Shown here in pieces: positions 24,923 through 36,870 of a stretch of DNA of 64,000 bases (its first letter is position 1; every line of letters starts with the position of its first letter). The DNA is from Paracyclopina nana. Taxonomy: Eukaryota > Arthropoda > Copepoda > Cyclopoida > Cyclopettidae. The stretch is taken from NCBI GenBank assembly GCA_019096065.1, contig JAGUCH010000004.1:2542001-2606000 (forward strand). Reading direction: 5' to 3'. The notes under the pieces are model-generated. The model did no database searches. It saw only the letters and a program-made list of their open reading frames with translations, and had not been told where the DNA came from. Position numbers and translations under genes: made by a program.

Positions 24923-26466
24923 TACGCGCTCGCAGCTACGTAGGGATGGAACGAAAAATAGCTTGACCGGCTCGAATTTTTTGTCATGAACAAAACACAG
25001 ATAGGCATTCATGAGGTTTTTCTGATGAATACAAAAGAAACCTCAATTGAATTACAATATCAGTGAATGCTTTATGCCCACAATATAATTGCCTTGAATA
25101 ATTACGATTATAATGATAGAAGCTTCTTCAAAGGCTTGAGAACACTCGACTGATTCACCAAAAACTGAAGCCTACAATTTGTCGGCTCGCTTCATCGCAA
25201 ACAAGCTTGCTCTCATTTTCTTAGTTCTGAATTAAGTTAAGGTTGAAATATTTTATATGACTTCCAAATTGAAGCGGAAAAATAAAATATAAAATACAGG
25301 TTATAATGTTGGGTACGCTCGTCAGCCTCAACAAAATGAGGAAGCTCTAGCCGAAAGCTTGAATATATTTATATATTGTAATACGATTTCCTCATGATAT
25401 AATTCAGTTTACCAATATAGACGCTGAAATTTGATGAACAATTTTTATTCATGCGCAAAATATGTAAAAAAATAAAATATTCCGCTTAGCCCCAGATAAG
25501 CAGGTATTGCATGAAAAAATCCAGTTTGCGGAGATAGATAATGAGAAGCAGTAACTATTAGAAATTGAATCCTTTTCATTATGAAAATTCAGGTAGTTTT
25601 TAAGCTACGCCTAATGGATGCGTATTAAGTGAAGGAAGCAAAAGGATTCGACTGACAACTATGTATTTGTAGTACATTACAAATTAATCCCATAGGTTTT
25701 GACTTCAATAATGGTCAAGTCCAAAATTAGTTATATGGAATTAATTGGCAAATAGTTTCATTTTAACTCACTTTTATGCTATATCCCATTTGGTAAATGA
25801 GTCATCAGAAATGTTCGTCTAGCTTATTTAAGAAATACTAGTATAAGTGATCCTGTAAACTCTAAATTATTTATTTAAAAAACTTTATGTTATGGGGGGT
25901 TTGTTTTTTAGTTAATAAGATGAAGTGACTAGTTTTCAGCTTTGTATTGAACCTATCTAGAAATACTTCCAAGTCTAACTTAAAACGTACAAATCTTAGC
26001 CTCTCTAGTGCTGCCCTCTGTCTGCACAGCCATGGCTCCACAAATGAGTGAAAGCATCACTGCAATTTCAGCCTAGAAAAAACACCAATTGTTAAAGGTA
26101 TCAAAAGTATGTAAAATATATCGCCAAGTTATTTTACTGGTCCCATTTTCTGGCTTTCCGTCTGTATTCGGAGACGAGTGGTAGCCGAATGGTGGAATGA
26201 GTTAGTCAGTTTTCTCAGCTCGGATTTTTCATCGAGCCAATGTTGGCAGCTTTTCACCAGAAACTTGGCAATTATTCTCACGTATTTAGCACTCGAAAAG
26301 AATAGCCAAGAATAGAGTTATTCAAGCGTCTGGTAGACAGGCAAGGGCTTAATTTGCAAAATTGCACGCCACACCTGACTTGGCAACCAAGAGAGCAAAT
26401 CGAATACACCGAAATCCCCTCAAATCATTTACAATCTGGCTCCCAACGAGGAAAGTGCTGAGCAGA
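24923..26466. other. Intergenic, AT-rich, degenerate repeat remnants only
   Basis: The first 400 bp look like a decayed relative of the preceding element (GGATGGAACGA, GGCTCG words). The rest is AT-rich without a supported exon. The promoter of CUB paralogue 2 should lie at its right end. Confidence 0.4.
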
Positions 26467-28584
26467 ATGATCAAAAACTCGCAAGTTGCCTTTCTTGTGC
26501 TTGGACTTTGCACTTTTGCAGTTCTCTCAGTCTTGGCAGAAGTTGAAAGTTCCGAGGCAAAAATTGAGAGCAGAAATGGCAAAGGTTTCAAATTAGTTTG
26601 CTACATACACCAAAAAAGCCCGAAATCATCTCTCGTTGAAATCCCTTTTATTTTTCAGTTTTCTCGCTGTTCTCAATTGTCACATTTCAAAATAAAGGCT
26701 GCCAATCTACAAGTGGAACCACTGGGTCCACAGCGTAACGATTTTTATACATAAAAGTTATGAGTGAGCCTAGAATTTTGTCCCTACATTAGGCGAAATC
26801 GCAATGGCACATGCTTCACTTCCACCGAATGTGCAAATAAAGGAGGCCAAGCCAGCGGAAATTGCGCTGCTGGGTAACAAAGAATTCAGTAGAATTAGGC
26901 ATGAAAATAATGTATCTCCAATGAAGGTTTGGAGTTTGCTGCCTTTTTGTTGTGAGCGCTGGAAGTTCCAGCGTCAGCCAAAATTGCTCCTACATTCAAA
27001 ATCCAAGCTATCCCTCCGTCTACTCAGCCACGACAGGCTTAACCTACACGGTTAGGAAATGCAGTGACCGTAACTACAATCTTTGAAATGTTCTAACGTA
27101 GCATGATCTCATGTTAACGTTTTAGAGGTGTGTGGCTTGCGGTTGGACTTTGAAACATTCACTTTGGAAGGATTGTCAGCCTTTGATGAAACAGGATCAT
27201 GCAAAGATTCCTTCATTATTACGGCTGTGAGTATATAAATATACAATAGATTAAGGCAAGCATATAGAAAATATTACTTTTTTCAGTCTCCGACCACTTT
27301 TGCCTATCCAACAATTTGTGGCAAAAATTCTGGACAGCACGGTAAACCATTAATATTAAAATTGTCACCAAACGTAAATAATTTGGCCTTTATCTGCACA
27401 GTTTATGTTGATCTGGGCTCAACATCATCAGCTTTTGCCACTCTCACATTTGCATTCAATACTCTATCATCCACTATAAGAACATGGGAAATCAAAGTGA
27501 CACAAATCACTTGCTTCCAGCAAAACAGGTGAAAAAAATACAATTTAGTCAGATGGCGCCACCGTAGCGTAGAATAGATACGGTCAGAGATACCAGAAGT
27601 GGATTTTTTAGCTAGTACTGCTTTTCGGTGCTTTTGGCGAGGGAACGGCGGAAAAAGCGTCTTGCATGTATTCTCTCAGAATGTGGTCGCTTTCACTATA
27701 ATTAATGTCTTGCAGGCCCTATGATCCCTCTTGCTTCCAATATTTTACTGGATTAACCGGAAGAATTGAGAGTTTCAACTTCCAAGAGCCCACTGCAGCC
27801 TCGCAAGGGCATTTGCCATCCCAGGAGTAACATAACCTGCAAATGCATTACCCAGAAGATGACCATTAAACAATTGTTTTCAGCTACCACGTTTGCGTTC
27901 GTCAAGAGCAGGGCTACTGCTGCATTATGTACAATCTGTGTCCGGATACAGATTCCTTCAAATTAGACTTTTTGGCACCACTTCCTACCGCGACAGTCGT
28001 GAGCTCAAAATGTGCCACCGATTACCTTGGGATTGCAGGCATCAACTTTTATTATTAGCTTGTTCTCATAAACCTAAATTCAGGTAAGCAAGGCATAGTG
28101 TAATATTATGAGAACGGAAGCCTTGCTTTCCTTAATTCTTTATGCTTAGCTTATCTGAATTCAGGTTTATGAGAACAAGCTATTAACTTCATTTCGAACG
28201 CACCATTTTTAAAACTGCTTTTTGCCTCGTTTTAGGAGCCTCCCCACTGTGCACTGGATCAGTGACTGGAAATCTTCTTGTGAGCCGTATTTGTGGCAAA
28301 TTTTTCAGCGCTACTTCCGGTGGACTTGCGAGTGGCGATGTTTGCGGTAATTTGACGTATTTAATCATTCGATTATTGCTATTTATCATACTCGATATTT
28401 TCGCAGATTGCTCAGCGCCATTTTCGGTGTCAGTGAAATTCGATGGTCCAGCAGCTATTGCAGAGACAGTCAACCAAAGAGGTGATTATTTCAGCAATGT
28501 GAAAAGCCTTTTGCTATTATTTGCTCTTTTTTGCACGAAGGATTCTGCCTGGAGTATTCGCAAGTTCCTTGCCAATCATCCTGA
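26467..28584 (+). CDS. Secreted arthropod CUB-domain protein, paralogue 2
   Basis: Same family as the gene at 21065-23114, on the opposite strand. Twelve exons fit in frame: 26467-26584, 26659-26734, 26793-26873, 26927-27069, 27126-27226, 27287-27341, 27402-27528, 27716-27826, 27884-28038, 28236-28346, 28407-28481 and 28541-28584, about 398 residues. A clear signal peptide (MIKNSQVAFLVLGLCTFAVL) is followed by FSIVTFQNKGC, NGTCFTSTEC, FGVCC, SQNCSYIQNP, LRLDFETFTL, TICGKNSGQHVYVDL, WEIKVTQITC, CFQYFTG...FNF, HVCVRQEQGYC, SRICGKFF and FCLEYSQVPC. The ninth intron would need a GC donor (28039) and contains a small MITE-like insert; all others are GT-AG. The gene may thus be mis-spliced or recently weakened, though all phases agree. 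Confidence 0.85.
27550..27563 (+). promoter_or_regulatory. CTCF-like motif in a CUB gene intron
   Basis: CAGATGGCGCCACC contains the AGATGGCGC core. It lies in the seventh intron of CUB paralogue 2. Function is inferred only. Confidence 0.35.
28056..28182. mobile_element. MITE-like insert, about 127 bp
   Basis: The left end TAGCTTGTTCTCATAAACCT is matched by its inverse AGGTTTATGAGAACAAGCTA at the right end. No coding capacity. It sits in the ninth intron of CUB paralogue 2, 18 bp after the non-canonical GC donor. Confidence 0.7.
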
Positions 28585-31399
28585 AGAGATGGAGATTGAC
28601 TCGAAAAGTGTTACAGTTTCATGTATTGTATATGTTGAGAGTAGCCACTGAATAAAAGCAAATAAAGAGCATGCAATCATAATTGAGGATAACTTGCCTA
28701 GTTCAACTGAAATCAATTAAAAAACATGAAGAATATGGCGAAAGATCTGCGTAAAATCAGTTAATTTTTGAGCATCTTTACAACTTTTCATGAGACAAGA
28801 GAAGCTTCGGTGAAAAAAAAAATTAATATTGGAATCACTGATTTTAGTCGCAGTAAGTTTCACTTAGGGTCATTTTGGCATTTGAGGGCTCATAATTTTT
28901 GGCTGTCGGGTGGCACCATCGTGGATTTTTTTTAGTTTTTGTACTAAACCAATGCCAAAGGCTCACTACTTTCTTTGTCATTGATCGTATCATGGATAGG
29001 TTATGGTTGCTATCGCCTCTTATTTACTAACATAAGGAAAAGTGAATCTCTTCAGGTTCAGCTTGAGACCGAGCAGCGTTTTTATGGTCAATTTCTGCTA
29101 TTTTCTATAATTTTGGCCACCATTTTTCGAAACATACGAGCTTTCTTCATGTTCCTTTTGATTGAACATAAAATGTTTTCCAATAAATTAAGCCAAATGA
29201 AGGCCATGTCGCAAATGCCGTTTCGAGTTTTTCGACACGCACGTGAAATATCTATTTAGTTCAAATGAATATCAGAGAGAGCGGCAATCTTGGCCAGCTG
29301 AGATCAACGCGAGCCCTCCAAATGCAAAGGTTGAACTTATTTGCTTGGCGAGGTGGAGTGACAGATTTCCTAAAAAAATTGCGCCACCTATGATTTCGAC
29401 CAGTTTCGACCTTTGCAATCTGCTCGGCAATGTGCGTTGGATGATTGCCGCTCTCTCTTATAATAAAGTCTAACTAATCTAGTGTTATATGTAAACAATT
29501 TATAAGCCAAGTGATGCTAAGAAAATTCTACTTTGCAAGATGAGCTCAGATATTTTGTAAGCCTGTGATATTGTTAGTAAATCAGTAGCTCAGTCAGTAG
29601 AGCGTCAGAGTCATAAACCAGGCGTCCAGTTTTCGGAAATCTACTTTTCCTCCTTTTTTCTGTAATGGGATTTACTTCCTGTACTATTATGTCCTGGTCC
29701 TATTTGTTAGTGTAAAGCAAGGGAGCGACACACCTTATAAAATACTTTATAATTTGAGTCTCTTTATAAAGTAAGGCACCAGAGCTTTTAGTATATGTGT
29801 AGTTGAATAAACTGAGACGAATTGGTAAACTGAATTATACATGCGAAAATTGCTTTCCATCAAATAAAAAAAAACCTCGCGATATCGGCGCAACAATCTG
29901 AGCTCTCAAATCCGCTTACCGCGCCTAATGCAATGGTGAATAATCATTAAATGGGATCTGATTGGCTAATTATCCATTTCAGCTATATGTCATTTGATGC
30001 CTAACAATTTATGGGTAATAGAAAAATCGGCAAAATGGGAGCATAGAGAATTCACCTACTTACTCAAGCGGATCAAGTAAAGAAAGAGAGCAAAATTCTC
30101 TTTTGCGTTGCATGCATGTTGTCATTAGCATGAAGAGCAATATTTCAGAGATCCAACTCTTTTTTTAGCCAATTCTTGATGAAAAATGAATTTCATATGC
30201 GTTCAACTTTACAAAAAGATATAAATTATTAGCTGTGTGTGCCAAAACCACACATTTTTCAGTCATCTTACACCTGCATTTTTAGCCATTTCCTGGGGAA
30301 AAATTATTACGCGATCACAAAGCGCAACCATAAGTTCTTTTTATCCAAGAATAAACGTAGTCAAGATGAAATGAAAAAATAAGGCTATCTAATGATATAC
30401 TAATTCATTAGAAAGCTAGATCAGTACAAATTAAAAATCGTTTCTTCAAGCCTTTGGTCAAAGGTAGACATTTAAGCAGAAGAATGTTGGTAAAACCGAA
30501 TATTATGCCATGATAAGTGAACAAGAAAATGGTTTGCCAAAACCAAAGCACTTCCATTAGTAGGAAGAAGAGTTAAGCAAAAAATCATCATTAGGAGTTC
30601 ATTGAGATGAAACGCCAGATGTTTAGTGCAGAGCAACCAAGCAAGCATAGATTGCACCCTAAAAAACTTGATTCGTTCTTTGCTTCAACTAATAAATTAT
30701 CGTCACAAGTTTGTCTTTCAATTAATTTAAAGCCTTTTAAACTCTTAGACAGACTATCTACGAAATCAAAATATTGCACTCTTTAGTTGGAATCTTTTGT
30801 GAAAAATCAGAAAGCAAATGAGCTCTTGCTATCTTTCTTCAAATTCAATCTTAAAATCTGTCTGTGGCCTTGGATGAAAGCCATTTTTTGCTATGAACTT
30901 GTAGCTCACTGAAAAGATATATAACTCTGCATGAATTGAATAAAAAGCTTTCAAATGTTGCGCTTACTTATACGCTATTAGTATTGCTTTATTGAAGATG
31001 GCGGGCCATAAAAAAAGCAAGATGGAGTTAAATAGGGCAGAGCTATAAGCTCAAATATATATCAAAAATATTTTTACAATTTTTGAATAAAAGGCTTCAA
31101 AACATTCATTCAATTGATGCCTCCTGACATAATGGAAAGCTTGATTCATCCATAATTATGATAAAGAAAAAAAAATACATATATGTCGCAGCCAACAACT
31201 TGATAGGTTGCAAGAATGTTAAGCTTAACATTACGTTCAAAGTTCCTGAATGTTCAGATAAGGAAAAAAGAACTGACCCAATATCGAAAAATGCTCCAAA
31301 AAGTTGCATTTGTCAATTTTAGAATTCAAAAAATTTGACTCATGTATTCTTTAATCAATCCGAAATCCGTCAAAATGAATATAATATCATCTCACCAAG
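28585..31399. other. Intergenic, AT-rich, no gene recognised
   Basis: After the CUB polyadenylation signal (AATAAA at 28651) the sequence is AT-rich with only short open frames that show no family features or splice-linked partners. One degenerate tRNA-like segment is listed separately. I see no other repeat. Confidence 0.4.
29578..29650 (+). repeat. Degenerate tRNA-like segment
   Basis: AGTAGCTCAGTCAGTAGAGC is a good A-box and D-arm, followed by GTCATAA where an anticodon loop with CAT would fall. The T-arm is poor (GTTTTCGGAAATC), and the stems do not close. It is a tRNA-derived SINE head or a decayed tRNA rather than a working gene. Confidence 0.4.
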
Positions 31400-31871
31400 A
31401 AAAGCACGCTGAAAATGCCATGACTCTCCGCTAGATGTCGCTTGTCTTCACTTCAGCTCGAAATCTAAAAGCCGGTTTTGGCCCGCCTCGACCGAAACGT
31501 TAGCTCAAAAGAGAAGCTTTCTTCGCTTGTTAATCGCGTCAACACTTTACCGCGCGCATTTTTCTCAGCGGACTAGTGGCACGTAAGCGAAAATGAGAAG
31601 CACTAGAATTTCCGCCAAACGGCTCGAGGTTACCGCGCCCATAGCTGAGTAAGGCGTGCGCGTTTTTACGCTGCTGCGATTTGGCGAGTTTTGAAGGGCG
31701 GGAGGGCAACTTTTGCAGTTTGCTTTGGTACTCTGTACTATTGTGAGTGAAGTGTTGTTGTCAATTTTTCACCGAGACTCAAGAATAGTCTCAAAGTGTT
31801 TATTTTCCACTAAAATATCACCGTTGTTCAAGTTTCAATCTGCTGTTGGAAACTGTTAAGTGTTGAGCCAG
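31400..31871 (+). promoter_or_regulatory. CpG-rich promoter and first untranslated exon of a large gene
   Basis: A CpG-rich island in AT-rich surroundings (31428-31700) contains CGCGCGC, GGGCGGGAGGG and a CTCF-like TAGATGTCGC. It is followed by a transcribed-looking stretch ending in GAGCCAG|GTAATA, a good donor at 31872. The exact start of transcription is not determined; I place the exon roughly at 31740-31871. The next in-series acceptor is at 32211. Confidence 0.5.
31428..31443 (+). promoter_or_regulatory. CTCF-like motif at the promoter
   Basis: CCGCTAGATGTCGCTT differs from the AGATGGCGC core by one base. It is at the edge of the CpG-rich promoter island. Confidence 0.4.
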
Positions 31872-32211
31872 GTAATAATATCACCATTTTTCCCCTTCAG
31901 TCTCTTTGATGCTGGTTATTTTTGGGGATCATCAGCTTCTGTGTGGCTTCTGATCTGATAAGATTTTGTTTGAAGCCAAACTTGTTTGTTTTTTGATAAA
32001 CAAAAAGGAAACTGAAAAATCCCCATTTTTCTTCTGCCAAGTTTTCAAAGCTTTTTTTCTGTCTGTTCCCCTGAGAAGTGTCCTTTTTCAGCAAACTTTC
32101 CTCTCCATGGTGGCCTTTACTTTGCTTTTTTTGCTATGTCCCTCAAAAGAAGGAAAAGAAGAGTGAAAGCCCCCTTTTATTAATGAATTGTCTTTTCCTC
32201 TCTTCTTTCAG

Positions 32212-32294
32212 GCTGAGAAAAAATCAAGTGCAAACTAGAAAATTGCTGTGTTCTGAAGTCAAAGGGAACAGTGAGAGAATTTCCACAAAGAAAG
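32212..32294 (+). other. Candidate untranslated exon 2 of the large gene
   Basis: A pyrimidine tract TTTTCCTCTCTTCTTTCAG ends at 32211 and a donor AAAG|GTAAGAAG starts at 32295. The 83 bp between contain no ATG, fitting a 5' untranslated exon. Confidence 0.45.
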
Positions 32295-32687
32295 GTAAGA
32301 AGAAGAATCCTTAACTCATTTTCTTACCACTAATGTTTGTGGTAGCTGTTCATTATGCTGGTATTATATCCCCCCATGTCCTGTTAGACTATTCCCCTCT
32401 GGTCTAGTTCCTATGGGCCATTTTCTTCCACCTGCTTTTGAAAGTGGAAGGAATCTCAGATTTTCTGCTGCTGCAAGAAGCTTGTATAGGGTGGTGGCAC
32501 TTTTTGCATCATAAGTGCTTCCTTTGCCAACTTTGCCAAAATTCTTGGCCATTGTGAAAAATTGAAAAATATCTCACTCTCAAGTGTTTGCTGGCTCAGC
32601 AATATTTCATGGAAGCTGATAGAGGCAAAGATGATTCAAGGGAAAAAACCTAGCCTTCCTTTCTGGAAGGCATCCAATAACAATCTA

Positions 32688-33590
32688 CATTTTTGTCAAC
32701 TTGGCGGTGGGTTCACTACATACGGCAGTGAAGTGAAAATCCCGGTATTTTGCTGAGATTTGGCGTGCGCTCGCATCTACCGTACAATAATGACTTTTTT
32801 TCGTCACATGTGATGAAATAATATCCATTATTGTACAGTTGGCAACTTGATTTCTTCTTCTGTAGCTCCTCAATTACAAAAAGAGAGTCTCCACCCGGAT
32901 TCGAACCCAGGATCATCAGAATAGTAGTTCTGCACACTGTCAATGTACTATCAGAACAATACATAATTATGAGGCCTTTTAATGTTAGAGTATCTAATCT
33001 TACGTACCAAAACAGCAAGACAATCCTTAAACTTAAATAGTTTAAAAAACTTTTTAATTCACAGCAAAAAAAATTTCATCAACTCAATCAAACTTGAATT
33101 GAAAAATCGGCTAATTTATAAGGTAAATTGTCGGGAAATAAGATGAACTCGGAAACTTCTGATTAACTGAAATGAGCTAAATTGCAAAAAGAGTCAATTT
33201 GAATTTGCTCGATTTCCGCAACTCAATATTCCATCAAGCGATCCCAATTTTTTTGGCGCACTTGATGGAATGCTGAGCTTTTTTGTTGCTACCTGGTGAT
33301 GCGCGCACGCTATTGACCGCAAGGCTCACGAGCTGTCTTTTTTAGGGCCAATTTAATAATGATATTATGTAATTTTCAGCATTTAAATGTAATTTACGGA
33401 TTCAGAACCATCACGAAGCTGACAAAAATGTCAATACTGTCCTGATGACTCGTCCATATAGGGTTTTTCGCTCATTCGTAGTAAAATTCCAGATCACTCG
33501 TGGCTTCGCCACTCGGTGATCTTTCATTTGACTACTCATGAGCGAAAAACCCTATATGGACTCGTCATCAGGACAGTATTGTTACATTTC
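32688..33590 (-). mobile_element. Composite repeat, copy A (reverse orientation)
   Basis: Related to 47632-48760 and 53641-54430 but inverted. In its own orientation it has a 150-bp palindrome (33432-33581), a divergent middle, a tRNA-like segment with B-box GGTTCGAATCC (32888-32959), then a conserved tail with an internal hairpin (CCGTACAATAATG and inverse) ending near TTGACAAAAATGT. No coding capacity. It looks like a SINE joined to a foldback element. Confidence 0.7.
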
Positions 33591-36585
33591 TGCTGCTTCA
33601 ATTTGCACATCATGCCACAAACTTGCAAACTTGCCTTTATAGTGGATGAAAAAATGCAATTTTAAGGTTTGACAAACTTTATGCCAGTTGGTCGTCTCTC
33701 CAGATTAAATCTGTTCTGTCAGGCAAAGTTGTGGAGAAAGACTCTCAATGGACTAGGTTTGCACAGTGGGTAGAGTTGTCATGCTGAAATGTGAAGGCTT
33801 TCCATGATGCTCATTTGCAAAGGCTCTTCCAGAGGTGTGTGTTTTTTAATCACAGCCAGGGCATCATCATACTTTTTGGCCCACCTTCAGCTTAATTTCC
33901 CATTGTGTGTTGGAAAAGCCTAGGTGGAATGCAATCCTTGCCAAGAGGAAAAGTTGTTGTTGTTGTGCTTGTTTTTGCCTAAATTTGTGGCTAAAAGGAT
34001 CCTCAGGGGAGTTTAAAGTTGAGACTATTTCAACCCTCCACTACAGACCCAGGTGTTGTTAGTACTTGGTGCCATTTAGCAATTCACAACATCTCTTCTT
34101 ATGCAAGTGGAATAATATTTTTTTCGGCCATTTTTCACTGTCACCTACTGTCAGGGATGGATGATGAGTGGTGTGCACACATACGATCTGTCAACAGCTT
34201 AGTTATGCTTTATGTGACTTATTTAGCTCCCTTTTTCATTCTTCTACTTGGAGTGCACATGAAGAAGAAGATTGTTTACACAGATATGTATATACCTGGT
34301 ATATTTGTACTGCAATGAGCTTGCTTCTTCAATTTGCCTTTTTTGCTGGTTGGTGGCCTGGCAAAAAAATGTGTAATCCAAAGTCTGGCTGCTTTTGCAT
34401 TTCATAATTATGAGTCTAGTCATGATATGGTGTGTAGCAACTTTTTTGAACCATCCTTGCTACTGTAGCCCAGCTAAGCTTTTTTGAGATTGTTTGTACT
34501 GATACCTGGTATATGGCACCAAATAGTTCCCCAATGGCCTTGAGGGCTTTCTTGACCTGGCTTGGACTGCAAATAGCACTTTTTTGCCTCTCCTTATCAG
34601 TTTCTGCTTTGAAAACTAGGGAAAATTTACGTTTTCGCGTCCTTTTGCACCCAGTGGATATGGCTGCTGTTGAGTACTTTGAACTTGCAAGGTTACACTC
34701 GCTTGATCAATATGTACTACTACACAACAGTAAGGGAAAAGAAGACTTTCCCTTATTTCCTGCTATTTTGTTTAGGACCTTTTTTCCTCTCCTGCTCATG
34801 TTGATTTTTCTCGTTAAAGTCGCGCATGGAAGTAATCCTGCACATTTTAGGTACCATATTCGGTGTGGGAGTGAATAGGAAGTAAGCCCATAAAATAAGC
34901 TGGTATAGCACTTATCCGAATAGTAGTGTGTGAGCTACAAACTTTCTTTTGTACTAGAGAAAGAGAGTTCTTTGAAGCACCACCGCACTCTATAAAAGGG
35001 GATGTATTCCCTCAAGGCTTGTAAGAAGTAATGTGGTGAAAATTTTGTGGCCTCTCATAAAATCAATGGCATTGTCACTCCACTAATTCCTCCTTTGCCA
35101 TTACTACTAGGCTATGTGAGGAAATTAAAATCGTAAATTAAATTAGAAAGCCCACTGAGCCGAGGCTTCCAGGAGATTTTATACCAGTCCTCCAGGATGA
35201 GTCATAACCAATTTATGCTCTTCAGCTGTAGCATTATGTAGCCAGTACTACACTTTAGATAATTGATTTAATGACAGTTGTTATAGTGCTTATGTTTGGC
35301 ACTACTCTCATATCCAAAAGTGAATATAATGGATTGATTTCTTTCCCTACTGCCTTCAAAGGTTGCTACAACTCCTACTATCATGGCATTCATTGGGAAT
35401 AATGTGGCTCCAATATGCAGCAGTTTGGCTATTTTGGTATATAGACTGTACCAGTCCATAACAAGTCTGTCAAGGCTGTCTGATGTATTCACCAATACTT
35501 TTTGTGCTTTCTTCCTCCTCTGCCATATTTTTGAAAGCCAAAGTAGCCAAAGTATTTTTTCCTATTTGTGCAGATGTATACAGAGCAAAAGGGTGGTGTG
35601 TATCTACTGTACACTCTGCCCGACAAAAACCGTGCTTTCTGTTTTGACATTCCCATCGATTTGCGATAAAAGTGGAGAGCTTTCCAAGAAGAAAATCTAG
35701 CTGTACTTGTGTGCAGGGGGAGAGATACCACGATATCTAATGAGAGGCATTGACTCTGTGTTTGTAATATTATATGGTATCTTGGTATACTAGAGTTGCT
35801 GCTGTAGGAGAAGGAGCTAGAAGGCTTTAATCCATAACTTTGTAAGGAGCATAACAACTTTTTCTTCCTTTTTTCTTGTTACGCAGTTGTTGCCACTGGC
35901 TCGTGAAAAACAGCAAGGTCTTGGCCTAAAAAATTAGTTATCTGATGAGGTTGATGGTATGCTTAATATTGGTATATTGGTATACTGCCATTAGGCGTGT
36001 ATACTGTTGAATATCTCCAATTTTGTTGGTTTTTTTTGCTAATCTTGCTTCATTTAATTTATGGCTCAGGATTTCTCGTGCTTATGTGCAATTATTTCCC
36101 AAGATGTTCTTCTGTGTTCTATGTGCCGTAGTGCTACAAAAGTGGTGGTATTTCTTTTAAGGAGAAAATTCTTGAGCGATATTGGAAAGCCACCACGCAG
36201 AGCTGTGCTTTGCTGCCTTGGTTATGGCGGGCAGCAGGAGAAAAAAATTCTCTGTGCTTTTTGAAAGATTCAAGCAATTCAAGCAAATGACTTTGAAATG
36301 CTTTCCCATCGGACTGTTGTTGTTATGCTGTTTTTCTAGCATAAACATGGCAAAAAGGAGAGAGACATCGTCTATCTCGTAATCTGTTTCCATGTCTTGC
36401 TGCTGCAATGCATTCAACTGAGGAAATTGGAGAGATTTCGTTGGATGTCTGTGCTAGCTTTTTACCAGCTGCTGTAGTATTTCTATTGATTTCATCCTTT
36501 TCGAGGGAATTTTTCAAACTTTCCACCATCTTAGTTCACCAGTAGACATAGTATAGTAACCACTGCCAATTTACTACTACTACTA

Positions 36586-36870
36586 CCCAACCAGAAATTC
36601 TGAGCCCTCATACGTCAAAAAAACTCTCAGTGAAACTTATACGTTTTATCAACATTGAGTTTTAGTCATTATGTAACATTAACTGCCTTGACACCTAGGT
36701 AAAATCGAAAATACCCATTTTCCTTGTCACATTCGATTTTTTCCAATTTTTTTACATAGGTGGTATGGAAGTTAATGTTACATAATGACATAAACTCAAC
36801 CTGGGTAAAACGAAGGAGTGCTAACACGTTACAATAACTTTCAGAAAACTTGGGAAAATTTCTGGTTGGG
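36586..36870. mobile_element. 285-bp MITE with CCCAACCAGAAATT ends, copy 1
   Basis: Starts CCCAACCAGAAATT and ends AATTTCTGGTTGGG. TACTA flanks both sides, a possible target duplication, though it falls in a TAC repeat. Inside are nested inverted blocks (GTAACATTAACT and inverse). Homologous, in reverse orientation, to 45065-45348. Confidence 0.75.

Noticed and set aside
28975-29259. 94-codon hydrophobic frame
   Set aside because: AT-rich translation typical of noncoding DNA, no splice links or motif.
29578-29650. Functional tRNA-Met gene
   Set aside because: Stems do not close and the T-arm is poor; kept only as a tRNA-like repeat.
32364-32552. Small minus-strand frame near the second untranslated exon
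   Set aside because: Short, no similarity that I recognise and no splice context.
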